Positions 40,120 through 50,572 of a stretch of DNA of 64,000 bases are shown here, in pieces (within the stretch, counting starts at the first letter, position 1; each line of letters starts with the position of its first letter). The translations under genes and the position numbers were made by a program. The notes under the pieces were generated by a model that saw only the letters and a list, made by a program, of their open reading frames with translations, made no database searches and was not told the DNA's origin. Source of the DNA: JADJOY01 sp016713535 [NCBI: Deltaproteobacteria bacterium] (GTDB lineage: Bacteria; JADJOY01). The stretch is from the NCBI GenBank assembly GCA_016713535.1, contig JADJOY010000025.1, positions 62,001 to 126,000 of the forward strand, given 5' to 3'.

Positions 40120-42255
40120 GTGGCCGACGCCTCCCCCGCGGCGGGATCCCGCTCCGCTGCCACGGCGCCCGCGGGCGCGAACCACGCACGGATCGTGGCC
40201 CCCACCGGGAGCGGCGCGCCCGCCGGCGGTTCCTGCGCGACGCAGGTGCCGCGACCGGCCACGGTCACCGGCAGCCCGAGCCGCGCCGACTCCCGCAGCG
40301 CCGCGCGGATCGAGAGCCCGGTGAGGTCGGGCGCGACGCCGAGCGTGCCGGAGACCCCGTCGGGCGCGATGCCGCGGCTCGCGTCGCGAACGGGGCGAAG
40401 CGGATGCGTGGACGACCGTGGCGCCGCGCTCGCGACCCGGGTGTCGGCGGGCGAGGCGCTCGCGACCGCCGTCTCGGGGAACGCCGGGGCCGAGGCACCA
40501 ACGGGCACGCCCACGATCGGCAGCGCCCGACGCGCGATCTCGCGGAACACCGGCGCCGCGACGAGCCCACCGAAGGTGACCGGTCCGGTGGGTTCGTCGA
40601 CCGCCACCACGATCACCAGCCGCGGGTCGTCGGCAGGTACGTAGCCCGCGAACGACGCCACCACGCGCTCGTCGTCGTAACCGCGTCCGTCGACGCGCGC
40701 CTTCTGCGCGGTGCCGGTCTTGCCCGCCACGCGCACACCCGGCAGCCGCGCGGCCTCGCCGGTCCCCTCCGCCGTGACGACACCTTCGAGCAGCGCCGTC
40801 ACGCGCGCGGCGGTGCGTGCCGAGATGGGCCGGGCGACCTCGACCGGCGGACGCGGCTCGAGCGCCGCGCGGCGACCCGCGCCGTCACTCGCCTCGCGCA
40901 GGCCGAGCACGAGCCGCGGCGCCATGCGCACGCCGTCGTTGGCGAGGGTCGCGTAGGCCGACGCGAGCTGGACCGCCGTCACGCTCAGGCCCTGACCGAA
41001 GGCGACGTTCGCGGTCTGGATCGGCTTCCAGCGTGCGGGAGGATGGAGCACGCCGCGCACCTCGCCGGGCAGGCCGAGCTGGGTTCGCTGGCCGAAGCCG
41101 AAGCCGGCGAGCGACGCGCCGAGCGCCTCGGCTCCGAGGCGCAGACCGATCTGCGCGGTGCCGATGTTGCTCGACACCCGGATCACCTCGGCGAACGAGA
41201 TCAGGTCGTGGCGCGAGTGATCGTGGATCACGTGATCGCCGAGCTTCCACGCGCCACCGTGACAGTCGATCTCCTCGCCCTCGCTCACCGCACCGAGTTC
41301 GAGCGCCGCGGCCGCGGTGAACGGCTTGAGCGTCGAGCCCGGCTCGAACACGTCGGTGACGGCGCGATCGCGCCACAGATCGGCGTTGCCGCGGCTCAGG
41401 TCGTTGGGATTGAAGGTCGGCGCCACCGCGAGCGCGAGCACGTCGCCGGTGCGCGGATCGAGGACGACCGCGGTCCCGGCACGCGCGCCGAACCGCGTCA
41501 CGGCGGCGCCCAGCTCTTCCTCGGCAGCTTCCTGGATGCCCAGGTCGAGGGTCAGCACCACGTCCTTGCCCGACGGCGACAGCGGACGGTCGTCGAGGCC
41601 GCTCGTGTGCAGCGCGCGTCCGCGGCCGTCGCGCTCGGCGTCGAGCCGATAGCCCTCACCCGAGAGCCCGTCGTCCTCGGCGAGCTCGATGCCCTCGAGG
41701 CCGTGGCCGTCGCGGCCGACGAAGCCCACCACGTGCGCGGCGCGCTCCTTCCCCGCATAGACGCGCCAGGTCTCGGGCTCGAAGCCGACGCCCTCGAGCC
41801 CGAGCTCCTTCACGCGCGCCACGACGTCCGGGCTCACGCGGTGCGCGAGGCGCACGTAGCGCCCGCCGCGCGCGAGCTGCTGCTCGAGCTCGGCGTGACC
41901 GAGCCCGGAGCAGCCCGGCGAGCGCGACCCGCTTCGCGGGGTCTTTGCTGGCGGGGTCCTCGTCGAACTTCTGCGGGTCGACGAACGCGAGCGGCAGCAC
42001 GACGTTGCCCGCGAGCGTGGTCGTTCCGGTGCGATCGGTGATGCGGCCGCGGCTCGGGCTCACCTCGACCGTGTCGTCCACCTGCGCGCGACCGCGCTCC
42101 GAGAGCTCGGTGCGCTCGACGACCTGCAGCGACCACGCGCGCAGCAGCACCATTCCGAACGCGACCCCGAAGCCCAGCCGCACCAGCTTGAGGCGCGCGG
42201 GATCGGGACGCGGCGGTGCCGCGAGGCGATCGGTGTGGTAGCGGCTCGTTCGCAT
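40116..42255 (-). CDS. ftsI: FtsI/PBP3 septal transpeptidase with PASTA domain, one frameshift
   Basis: Class B penicillin-binding protein of about 713 residues that cross-links septal peptidoglycan. After an N-terminal membrane helix comes the SRGRITDRTG motif. The transpeptidase has SxxK in EPGSTLKPF, SxN in VSSNIG and KTG in AGKTGTAQ. The C terminus carries a PASTA-like domain (LTGLSIRAALRESARLGLPV), commonly seen in deltaproteobacterial FtsI. The frame breaks near 41910; the N-terminal 115 residues are in a different frame from the rest. Confidence 0.95.
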
Positions 42256-42262
42256 GACGAGG

Positions 42263-42688
42263 TCACTCGAGGGTCCGGAGCTGGCGGGGCTCGGGGAGGT
42301 GCATGCCGAGCTCGCGCGCCGAGCGCTCGGCGACGCGCCCCGGCTCGGTGAGCACCGAGAGCTTGAGTGTCAGCTCGTCGTGCTCGCGCGCGAGCGCCTG
42401 GTTCTCGACGCGCAGCCGCGCGATCTCGTAGCCGAGGTCGTAGACGTGCAGGCGCAGCGCGAGCACCGCGAACGCCGACAGCGTGAGCGCGCCGATCACC
42501 ACCCACCAGCGCGGCGCGAGCCCGAGGCGCTGCACGGTGCGAGAGTCCCGCGGCGACGGGTTCGCGACCGGCGCCAGCTCCGGCGCCGGCGCGTGCACGA
42601 TCACCGGCCGTGGCACGATCACGCGCGTGGTCGACGCGCGATGGCGCACGGCGGTGCGGGTCCGGACGCGGGCGTTCGCGCTCCTCAC
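42263..42688 (-). CDS. ftsL: FtsL-like division protein
   Basis: A 141-residue bitopic protein: a basic Pro/Arg-rich cytoplasmic N terminus, a single membrane helix (WWVVIGALTLSAFAVLALRL), then a coiled coil (EIARLRVENQALAREHDEL) and a LGMHLPEP end. This is the FtsL/FtsB pattern, and its place between rsmH and ftsI supports ftsL. The GTG start overlaps the rsmH stop by 4 nt. Confidence 0.82.
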   Translation of the reverse strand: MRSANARVRTRTAVRHRASTTRVIVPRPVIVHAPAPELAPVANPSPRDSRTVQRLGLAPRWWVVIGALTLSAFAVLALRLHVYDLGYEIARLRVENQALAREHDELTLKLSVLTEPGRVAERSARELGMHLPEPRQLRTLE

Positions 42689-43668
42689 GACACGCCTCCG
42701 TCGCGCGCGCCGAGCCAGCGCAGCACGCGCATCCGCGCGCTGCGGGCGCGTGGGTTGCGCGACGTCTCCTCGTCGCTGGGGCGGACCGGACGCTGCGTCA
42801 GCACCTGGCCGAGCGGCTCGCGGCCACACCCGCACACCGGCAGATCGGGCGGGCACACGCAGCCGCGCGCGTAGTCGCGGAACGCGGTCTTGACCGCGCG
42901 GTCCTCGAGCGAATGGAAGCTGATCAGACACGCGATCGCGTCCGGCGCGAGGAGCTCGCCGAACGAGCCGAGCAGCCGCTCGAGCGACTCGAGCTCGTGG
43001 TTGACCGCCATGCGCAGCGCCTGGAAGGTGCGGGTCGCGGGGTCGATCTCGCTCTTGATCCCGGCGCGGCGATACGCCGCGCGCGCCAGCTCCGCGAGCT
43101 CCGCGGTGGTGGTGAACGGCGTCTCCTCGCGGCGGTCGACGATGCGCCGCGCGATCGGACCCGCCAGACGTTCCTCTCCGAAGCCGCGCAGGATTGCGGT
43201 GATGCTCGCGGCGTCGAGGCGGCTCAGAAGCGCGCCGGCGGTGTCGGGGAGGGCCGGGTCCATCCGCATGTCCAGCGGGCCCTCGCGTGTGAACGAGAAG
43301 CCGCGCGTCGAATCGTCCAACTGCAGGCTCGAGACGCCGAGATCGGCGAGCACTCCACCGAAGGTGCCGAGCCCCGCGTCACGGGTGAGCGCGGCCGCGT
43401 CACCGAAGTCGCCGGCGAGGAGCACGATCCGCTCGCCGAAGCGGGCGAGGCGCTCGCTCGCGAGCGCGCGCGCGTGGGGATCACGGTCGATCGCCACCAG
43501 CCGTCCGTGCGGCGCGGATCGCTCGAGGATGCGCTCCGAGTGGCCGCCGAGCCCGAGCGTCGCGTCGAGGTAGAGCGCTCCATCGCGCGGCGCGAGCCAG
43601 TCGAGCACCTCGTCGGCGAGCACCGGCGCATGACGCCACTCCTGTCGGCGGTCCGCCTCGTCAGCCAC
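42685..43668 (-). CDS. rsmH: RsmH 16S rRNA m4C1402 methyltransferase (MraW)
   Basis: N4-methylates C1402 in the ribosomal P site. The 327 residues show HAPVLADEVLDWL, the SAM-binding DATLGLGGHSERIL, ADLGVSSLQLDD with RGFSF, RTFQALRMAVNHEL and LISFHSLEDRAVK. A Cys-rich stretch (RGCVCPPDLPVCGCG) near the C terminus is common in the family. It follows mraZ closely. Confidence 0.97.
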   Translation of the reverse strand: MADEADRRQEWRHAPVLADEVLDWLAPRDGALYLDATLGLGGHSERILERSAPHGRLVAIDRDPHARALASERLARFGERIVLLAGDFGDAAALTRDAGLGTFGGVLADLGVSSLQLDDSTRGFSFTREGPLDMRMDPALPDTAGALLSRLDAASITAILRGFGEERLAGPIARRIVDRREETPFTTTAELAELARAAYRRAGIKSEIDPATRTFQALRMAVNHELESLERLLGSFGELLAPDAIACLISFHSLEDRAVKTAFRDYARGCVCPPDLPVCGCGREPLGQVLTQRPVRPSDEETSRNPRARSARMRVLRWLGARDGGVS

Positions 43669-43690
43669 GGCTCACTCGTCTCCGGCGCGC

Positions 43691-44173
43691 TCACAGCCCG
43701 TGCTCCCGGAGCGTCTCCCCGATGCCCGCGAAGGCGTCGTCTTCGTCCTCGGTGCGCCACTTCTCCCAGGTCGCGAGATCCCAGATCTCGAAGTAGTGAA
43801 GGCCGGTGCCGACGAACATGACTTCGCGTTCGAGGGCCGCGTGTTTGCGTTGCTCGGGTGTCAACGCGACGCGACCCTGCTTGTCCGGTACGCACTGTGT
43901 GGCGCCGGCCACGAAGTGGCGCCGGAAGTTGTTGAGGCGCGGGTCGTAGGCGGAGCGTTCGGCGAGGCGCTCGAGGGTCTTGTCCCACTCGACGCGCGGG
44001 TACGCCCACAACATCGGGACACTCAGCCCGCGCTCCTTGTCGACCTGCTTGAACGTCGTGATCCAGAGCTCCTCCGTGCCATAATCGCGCGCCAGCACGG
44101 CCCGGAAATCAGCCGGAATGCTGATGCGTCCCTTGGCATCGACCGCGTAGGAGCCTCGACCGACGAATTTCAC
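43691..44173 (-). CDS. mraZ: MraZ transcriptional regulator
   Basis: DNA-binding repressor of the dcw operon in bacteria studied so far. The 160-residue protein has two swapped-hairpin SpoVT-AbrB-like repeats: GSYAVDAKGRISIPADFR and CVPDKQGRVALTPEQRKHA. The GTG start at 44173 is the only sensible one before the first repeat. It is the first gene of the cluster, with candidate binding sites just upstream. Confidence 0.95.
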   Translation of the reverse strand: MKFVGRGSYAVDAKGRISIPADFRAVLARDYGTEELWITTFKQVDKERGLSVPMLWAYPRVEWDKTLERLAERSAYDPRLNNFRRHFVAGATQCVPDKQGRVALTPEQRKHAALEREVMFVGTGLHYFEIWDLATWEKWRTEDEDDAFAGIGETLREHGL

Positions 44174-44204
44174 GAGTTGACTCGACTCACCACCAGGGCG
44201 GGAT

Positions 44205-44278
44205 GGATCACCCAATTTTGGGATTCTTCCCCACTTTTTGGCCCGGCCGTGATACCACCGGGCGGACCCGGACGTCAA
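44205..44278 (-). promoter_or_regulatory. candidate dcw promoter and MraZ boxes
   Basis: Reading the minus strand, TTGACG (44273-44278), an 18-nt spacer and TATCAC (44249-44254) form a plausible housekeeping promoter. Just downstream, between it and mraZ, are two TGGG-type boxes, TGGGG at 44229-44233 and TGGGT at 44210-44214, within an AT-rich stretch. MraZ proteins bind repeated TGGG boxes, so autoregulation is likely but inferred. Confidence 0.5.
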
Positions 44279-44477
44279 TCACGCAAAACGGCGTCCGTCC
44301 TAGACTTTTTCCCGTTCGCCGGGCACGCGCGACGGCCACTACGGCTGGTGGATCGAGCCGTCTCGTTACCCCACATCCGGGGCACGTGAACGGCCTTTCA
44401 GCGCCCCCGCAGGCCCCGGGGTGCCAGGCCCCGGGGTGCCACCCTCCCCTGACCGCTCCTCCGCGAGGAGCTCAGCC

Positions 44478-45212
44478 TTGGTAGCTCCTGGCGCGCCTCC
44501 ACCCCGCGGGACCGCATCCGCGACCGCCGCGAGGCGCTGGCGGTGGGCGTTCCTCGGGGTCGCCGGCCTGGTGGCACTCGAGCTGGCCGTCGGTGCCGGG
44601 GTCGCCTTCGAGCTCCCCCTGCTCATCCACCACGTCGCCTTCGGACCCGGGCATCGCCGCCAGATCACCCAGTTCGAGCGCCTGGCGATCGCGCCCGGCG
44701 ATGTGGTCTTCCTCGGCGACAGCATCACCGAGGCGGTCCAGTGGCACGAGCTCTTCCCGGCGATCTCGGCGCGCAATCGCGGGATCGGCGGTGACACCGT
44801 CGAGGAGATCGAGAGCCGCCTCGACCCCATCGTTCGCGGGCACCCCCGCAAGCTCTTCCTGATGGCCGGCACCAACGACGTGCGCATGCGGATCCCGGTC
44901 GAGCACAGCCTGGCGGCTTACGAACGCATGCTCGACCGCATCCGCCGCGAATCTCCGGAGACTCTGGTGTTCGTCGAAGGGGTGCTGCCGCGCAGCGAGC
45001 GCTATGCGCCGCGCATCCGCACCTTCAACGAGCGGCTCCGGGCGGTGGCGACCCGCCACGGAGCGACGTGGCTCGACTGGTTCGACGCGTTCGCGGACGA
45101 GCGCGGCGTGATCCGCCCCGCCTACTCGAACGACGACCTGCACCTGCTCGGTCCGGGGATCGAGCTGTGGACGCGGCTGCTCGCGCCGTACGTGACGGCG
45201 CCGACGGGTTGA
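44478..45212 (+). CDS. membrane-anchored SGNH/GDSL hydrolase
   Basis: About 244 residues. An N-terminal membrane helix (WAFLGVAGLVALELAVG) precedes an SGNH hydrolase domain with block I GDSIT (VFLGDSITEA), block II GIGGDT, block III GTNDV and block V DLHLLGPG. These enzymes act as esterases or acetylhydrolases on glycans and lipids. The TTG at 44478 is chosen for its GAGGAG site 7 nt upstream; a GTG at 44421 is possible. It diverges from the dcw cluster. Confidence 0.82.
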   Translation: MVAPGAPPPRGTASATAARRWRWAFLGVAGLVALELAVGAGVAFELPLLIHHVAFGPGHRRQITQFERLAIAPGDVVFLGDSITEAVQWHELFPAISARNRGIGGDTVEEIESRLDPIVRGHPRKLFLMAGTNDVRMRIPVEHSLAAYERMLDRIRRESPETLVFVEGVLPRSERYAPRIRTFNERLRAVATRHGATWLDWFDAFADERGVIRPAYSNDDLHLLGPGIELWTRLLAPYVTAPTG

Positions 45213-45268
45213 GCCCGGGCGTCGTCGCGAGGGGCCCCGACGCCTCCAGCCAACCGCGCCCCGGCGCC

Positions 45269-47190
45269 TCAGACCGGTACGAGCCGGGCGCGCTCGTCGT
45301 AGAGCGCCCCACCTTCACCCAGGTCGGTGGTGCGCGCGCGGATGAGCGCGTTGGCGGCGCGTCCCGCGTCGAGGTGGCCGCCCTTGGGGACGATCACCAC
45401 GTCGCGGCGCTGCGCGGGGTCGTGCTCGACCCGCACGCGCATCGAGCCGAGCACCGTCTCGAGGAGCGCTTCGGCGCCGTCGGCGATGCCGTTCGCCGCC
45501 GCCGGGTGAACGGTCGCGATCGCGAGCCCTTGCTGCGGGCGCGCCCACTGCGACGACTGGGAGCGCTCGGAGGAGAGCGAGAGCAGCCAGAGCGGGAACC
45601 CATCGACGTCGCCCTCGCCCACGGGCTCTCGTGTGATCAGGTTCACCTTGCCGCTCGCGGTCGCGAACTTGCGATCGGCGAAGAGCACCGGCGTGGGCAG
45701 CGGGTTGCGCTGCTGCCTCTCCTCCAGCGCCTCGAGCGTCAGGCCCTTCTCGGTCGCGCTCTCCCGCAGCACACGCTGCTTCCACTCCCGCGTCGAGCCG
45801 TCGAGCACGCGGTCGAGGCCGACGCGGGGTGCCAACGCCTGGAGGATCTCGAGGTCGCTTCGCACTCCCGGTGGCGGCGGCACCACCGGCCGCGCGACGC
45901 CGACCCAGTGGTGGCCGTAGGCGCCCACGATGTCGTCGGCCTCGAGGAGGGACGTCGTCGGCAGCACCACGTGGGCGCGGCGGGCGGTGTCGGTGAGGAA
46001 GAGGTCCACCACCACGACCAGCTCGCGGCTCTCGAGCGCGCGCGCCACGGCGGCGCTATCGGGAAGCATCGCCACCGGGTTGCCGGCGGTGACCCACACC
46101 GCGCGGATCGGTGGATCGGTCGCGGCGAGCACCTCCTGGCCGAAGAGCGGCTCGCAGATCGTGCGGGGCGCCCGCGCCGCACCGCCCACGAACGAGAGAT
46201 CGAAGGCGCCGCGACGGAAGTAGTAGTAGGAGACCCCGCCGCCCGGGATACCGAGATTGCCGCTGATCGCGCTCAGCGCGTCGAGGGCTCGGACGATCGC
46301 GGCGCCGGTGGTGCGGCGAGCCATGCCCCAGCCGACGAGGATGGCGGTGGGCTTCTCGGGGCCGAGACGGCGCGCGAGGTCCTCCGCCGCGCTCGGCGCC
46401 ACGCCGGCGCGATCACACCAGTTCCCGGCGCGCGAGCGCGCGAGCGCCGCGAGCTCGTCCCAGTGGTCGCAGTAGCTCGGCGCCGCGGGATCGGTCCAGC
46501 CGCGCTCGATCAGCACGCGCGCCACCGCCATCGCCAGCGCGAAGTCGCCCGCCGGACGGGGCTGGACGTAGTGATCGGCGAGCTCGGCGGTGCGGGTGCG
46601 GACCGGATCGACGTAGGTGAGCTCGGCGCCGCGCGCCTGCGCCTCCTTGAGCACCGGGATCGTGTGCGGGCTCGACACCACCACGTTCTTGCCCCACAGC
46701 ACGATGTGCGCGCGTTCAGGAGATCGAAGAGGTCGTGGCTCTCCTCGCGCCCGAAGTCGAGCATCTGCGCCGCGTCGCCGCCGCCCGAGCAGATGTCGCC
46801 GCGCTTCACCGTGACGGGTCCGAAGCGCTCCCAGAAGTAGTCGCAGAGCGTCTTGAGGATCCCGAGCGAGCCGCCGCTACGGTAGTGGAAGATGGCCGCC
46901 GGGCCGGACTCGCGGCGGATGGCGAGCAACCGCTCGGCCACGAAGTCGAGCGCCTCGTCCCAGCTCACCGGCACGAGCGCGCCGTTCTTGCGCAGCAGCG
47001 GCGCGGTGAGCCGCTCCGGCGAGTGGTGCGTCTCCAGGTAGTGGTTGGTCCGCCAGCACAGGAAGCCGCGCGTGACGGGGTGCTCTTGGTCGCCACGGAT
47101 CCGCGTGACGCGCCCGTCCTCGACGGTGGCGACGATGCCGCAAGCGTCCGGGCAATCCCGGTTGCAGGTGGTGTGGCGCGTCTCGATCAT
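45269..47190 (-). CDS. molybdopterin-dependent oxidoreductase, one frameshift
   Basis: Mo-bisMGD enzyme of about 640 residues. The N terminus TTCNRDCPDACG with GFLCWR gives the four cysteines of a 4Fe-4S cluster. Further landmarks are KRGDICSGGGD, WGKNVVVSSPH, GWGMARRTTGA and AGNPVAMLPDS, plus a C-terminal MoCo dinucleotide-binding domain with HPAAANGIADG. The frame changes by one base near 46711 (LLNA to HIVLWGKN). No Tat signal is visible, so it is probably cytoplasmic. The substrate is not identifiable. Confidence 0.9.
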
Positions 47191-47254
47191 GGCGGGCCAG
47201 ACTACTGCTCTCACTGGACGCGCCTCAATCGGCCGCGCGTGCCCCGGAGCCCAC

Positions 47255-48646
47255 ATGGATGCGTATCGAAATTCCGAGGACGTCCCGCTCCTCGCGGACG
47301 CGGCGAAGCGCGCCGCCCGCTACCTCGAGACGCTCGACGGCCGCGCGGTGGCACCCGCGGCGGAGGCGGTGGAGGCCGTGACCCGCTTCGCCGAGCCGCT
47401 CCCCGCTGGCCCCACCGCTCCCGCGGAGACGCTGCGCCGTCTCGACGAGATCGGCTCGCCCGCGACGATGGGCATGGCCGGTGGGCGGTTCTTCGGCTTC
47501 GTGGTGGGTGGCAGCTACCCGGTCTCGGTGGCCGCCAACTGGCTCGCGACCGCGTGGGATCAGAACACCGGCCTGTGGGAGGTGACGCCCGCCGTCAGCC
47601 AGCTCGAGGACGTGGCCCTCGACTGGATGGTGGAGCTGCTCGGCCTGCCGCCTGGCACCGGAGGCGCCTTCGTCACCGGCGCCACCCTCGCGAACTTCAC
47701 GGCGCTCGCCGCCGCCCGCCACGCCGTGCTCACGAGCGCGGGCTGGGACGTGGAGGGCGAGGGGCTCTTCGGCGCGCCGCCGATCACCGTGATCGTCGGC
47801 GACGAGGTCCACCCCTCGGTGGTGAAGGGGCTCGGGCTGCTGGGTCTCGGCCGGCGGCGCGTGGTGCGCGTGGCGACGGACGGCCGCGGGCGGATGCGAC
47901 CCGATCGACTGCCGCGGATCGCCGGGCCGACGATCGTGTGCGTGCAGGCCGGCAACGTGAACACCGGCGACTACGACCCGATCGCGGACGTGTGCGACGC
48001 GGCGCGGCCCGCGGGTGCGTGGGTCCACGTCGACGGTGCGTTCGGCCTGTGGGCGGCGGCCTCGCCCAAGCTGGCGCCGCTGGTCGCGGGCGTCTCCGAC
48101 GCCGACTCGTGGGCCACCGACGCCCACAAGTGGCTCAACGTGCCATACGACAGCGGCCTCGCCTTCGTGCGCGACCCCGAGGCGCTGCGCGCCGCCATGG
48201 CCATCACCGCCGCGTATCTGCCCACCGAAACACCGCGCCGCAACCCGTCCGACTACACGCCCGAGCTCTCGCGCCGCGCCCGCGGTGTGGAGGTGTGGGC
48301 GGTGCTACGGAGCCTCGGCCGTGCCGGCGTGGCGGAGCTGATCGAGCGCTGCTGCCGGCACGCGCTGCGCTTCGCCGAAGGTCTGTCCGCGGCCGGCTAC
48401 GAGATCCTGACCGACGTGGTGCTCAACCAGGTGCTGGTGTCGTTCGGCGACGACACGGCCACCCGCCGCGTGATCGCCGCGATCCAGGCCGACGGCACCT
48501 GCTGGGCCGGCGTGACCGTGTGGCAGGGCCGCACCGCCATGCGGATCAGCGTCAGCTCGTGGGCCACCACCGACGACGACGTCGAGCGGAGCCTCGCCGC
48601 GATGATCCGGATCGCGGGCACCGCCGCGAACCAGCACGACACCTAG
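47255..48646 (+). CDS. PLP-dependent group II decarboxylase/aminotransferase family protein
   Basis: About 463 residues of the glutamate/aromatic-amino-acid decarboxylase fold. Seen are GRFFGFVVGGSYPV, QLEDVALDWM, GAFVTGATLANFTAL, the cofactor Asp in VHVDGAFGLWA and the PLP lysine in TDAHKWLNVPYD. The ATG follows GGAG. It is divergent from the oxidoreductase gene, with 64 nt between starts. The substrate amino acid cannot be told from sequence. Confidence 0.9.
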   Translation: MDAYRNSEDVPLLADAAKRAARYLETLDGRAVAPAAEAVEAVTRFAEPLPAGPTAPAETLRRLDEIGSPATMGMAGGRFFGFVVGGSYPVSVAANWLATAWDQNTGLWEVTPAVSQLEDVALDWMVELLGLPPGTGGAFVTGATLANFTALAAARHAVLTSAGWDVEGEGLFGAPPITVIVGDEVHPSVVKGLGLLGLGRRRVVRVATDGRGRMRPDRLPRIAGPTIVCVQAGNVNTGDYDPIADVCDAARPAGAWVHVDGAFGLWAAASPKLAPLVAGVSDADSWATDAHKWLNVPYDSGLAFVRDPEALRAAMAITAAYLPTETPRRNPSDYTPELSRRARGVEVWAVLRSLGRAGVAELIERCCRHALRFAEGLSAAGYEILTDVVLNQVLVSFGDDTATRRVIAAIQADGTCWAGVTVWQGRTAMRISVSSWATTDDDVERSLAAMIRIAGTAANQHDT

Positions 48647-48747
48647 CCGCGCCGAGACCACGTCGACGGCATGGCGTACAGCGATCGCCGCCCTCGGCAC
48701 CGCCTCCGCTAGACCGTCTCACCGGGCACCCGACGCGGCCGCCCCTG

Positions 48748-48780
48748 CTGGAGCGCGCCCGCTCCGTCGGGCGCCAGGAA
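48748..48780 (+). repeat. short interspersed repeat, copy 1
   Basis: CTGGAGCGCG-CCCGCTCC-GTCGGGCGCCAGG, with a GGAGCG/CGCTCC hairpin. Related copies lie at 54731-54760, 56798-56830 and, inverted, 63341-63368. It lies just before the large tandem array. Confidence 0.5.
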
Positions 48781-48828
48781 ACGACCGGAGTCAGGAACGC
48801 GAGCCCCGTCGCGCATCGCCGGCACGAG

Positions 48829-50556
48829 ACGCCGCTCCACCGCAGATCCCGTCGTTCGCTGTACCACCGGCCCGGCGCAGGGCTCCAGACCATCGATCCC
48901 GCGCGGGAGGGCCGCGATCCTTCGCGGCCGCGGTGGTCGATCGGGACACCGCGGCGCCGAGGGACCGGCGCCCTCCAGACCGCGGAGCACCTCGGCCCGT
49001 CCGTCCGTGCGTGCGGAGGGTCGCGCTGCGCGCGACCGACGATACGAGACGCCGCTCCACCGCAGACCCCGTCGTTCGCTGTACCACCGCCCCGACGCAC
49101 GGGCTCCAGACCATCGATCCCGCGCTGGAGGGCCGCGATCCTTCGCGGCTGCGGTGGTCGATCGGGACACCGCGGCGCCGAGGGACCGGCGCCCTCCAGA
49201 TCGCGGAGCGCCTCGGCCCGTCCGTGCGTGCGTGCGTGCGGAGGGTCGCGCGTCGCGCGACCGACGACGCGAGACGCCGCTCCACCGCAGACCCCGTCGT
49301 TCGCTGTACGACCGCCCCGACGCACGGGCTCCAGACCATCGATCCCGCGCTGGAGGGCCGCGATCCTTCGCGGCTGCGGTGGTCGATCGGGACACCGCGG
49401 CGCCGAGGACCGGCGCCCTCCAGACCGCGGAGCGCCTCCGGCCCGCCGCCGTGCGGAGGGTCGCGCGTCGCGCGACCGCCGATACGAGACGCCGCTCCGC
49501 CGCAGATCCCGTCGTTCGCTGTACCACCGGCCCGGCGCAGGGCTCCAGACCATCGATCCCGCGCTGGAGGGCCGCGATCCTTCGCGGCTGCGGTGGTCGA
49601 TCGGGACACCGCGGCGCCGAGGGACCGGCGCCCTCCAGACCGCGGAGCGCCTCGGCCGTGCGTGCGGAGGGTCGCGCTGCGCGCGACCGCCGATACGAGA
49701 CGCCGCTCCACCGCAGATCCCGTCGTTCGCTGTACCACCGGCCCGGCGCAGGGCTCCAGACCATCGATCCCGCGCTGGAGGGCCGCGATCCTTCGCGGCC
49801 GCGGTGGTCGATCGGGACACCGCGGCGCCGAGGGACCGGCGCCCTCCAGACCGCGGAGCACCTCGGCCCGTCCGTCCGTGCGTGCGGAGGGTCGCGCTGC
49901 GCGCGACCGACGATACGAGACGCCGCTCCACCGCAGATCCCGTCGTTCGCTGTACCACCGGCCCGGCGCAGGGCTCCAGACCATCGATCCCGCGCTGGAG
50001 GGCCGCGATCCTTCGCGGCTGCGGTGGTCGATCGGGACACCGCGGCGCCGAGGGACCGGCGCCCTCCAGACCGCGGAGCGCCTCGGCCCGTCCGTCCGTT
50101 CGGACGGAGGAGTCGCGCGTCGCGCGACCGCCGATACGAGACGCCGCTCCACCGCAGATCCCGTCGTTCGCTGTACGACCGCCCCGACGCACGGGCTCCA
50201 GACCATCGATCCCGCGCTGGAGGGCCGCGATCCTTCGCGGCCGCGGTGGTCGATCGGGACACCGCGGCGCCGAGGGACCGGCGCCCTCCAGACCGCGGAG
50301 CGCCTCGGCCCGTCCGTCCGTGCGTGCGGGAGGGTCGCGCGTCGCGCGACCGCCGATACGAGACGCCGCTCCACCGCAGATCCCGTCGTTCGCTGTACGA
50401 CCGCCCCGACGCAGGGCTCCAGACCATCGATCCCGCGCTGGAGGGCCGCGATCCTTCGCGGCCGCGGTGGTCGATCGGGACACCGCGGCGCCGAGGGACC
50501 GGCGCCCTCCAGATCGCGGAGCGCCTCGGCCCGTCCGTGCGTGCGTGCGGGAGGGT
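48829..50556. repeat. array of eight 211-225-bp structured tandem repeats
   Basis: The landmark GTCGTTCGCTGTA starts at 48851, 49071, 49296, 49511, 49722, 49942, 50163 and 50385, giving periods of 220, 225, 215, 211, 220, 221 and 222. Each unit can form hairpins: GGCCGCGA/TCGCGGCC (loop TCCT), CCGCGGTG/CACCGCGG, GGCGCC/GGCGCC and GGTCGCGC/GCGCGACC. Length variation is concentrated in a CGTC/CGTG tetranucleotide tract. Periods are mostly not multiples of three, and several reading frames on both strands are open, so no protein is inferred. It fills the gap between two convergent genes and ends 17 nt from the methyltransferase stop. Confidence 0.92.
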
Positions 50557-50572
50557 CACACCCTCGTCACGC

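Noticed and set aside
48829-50556. CRISPR array
   Set aside because: Units are over 200 bp with no unique spacers between short repeats, and no cas gene is present.
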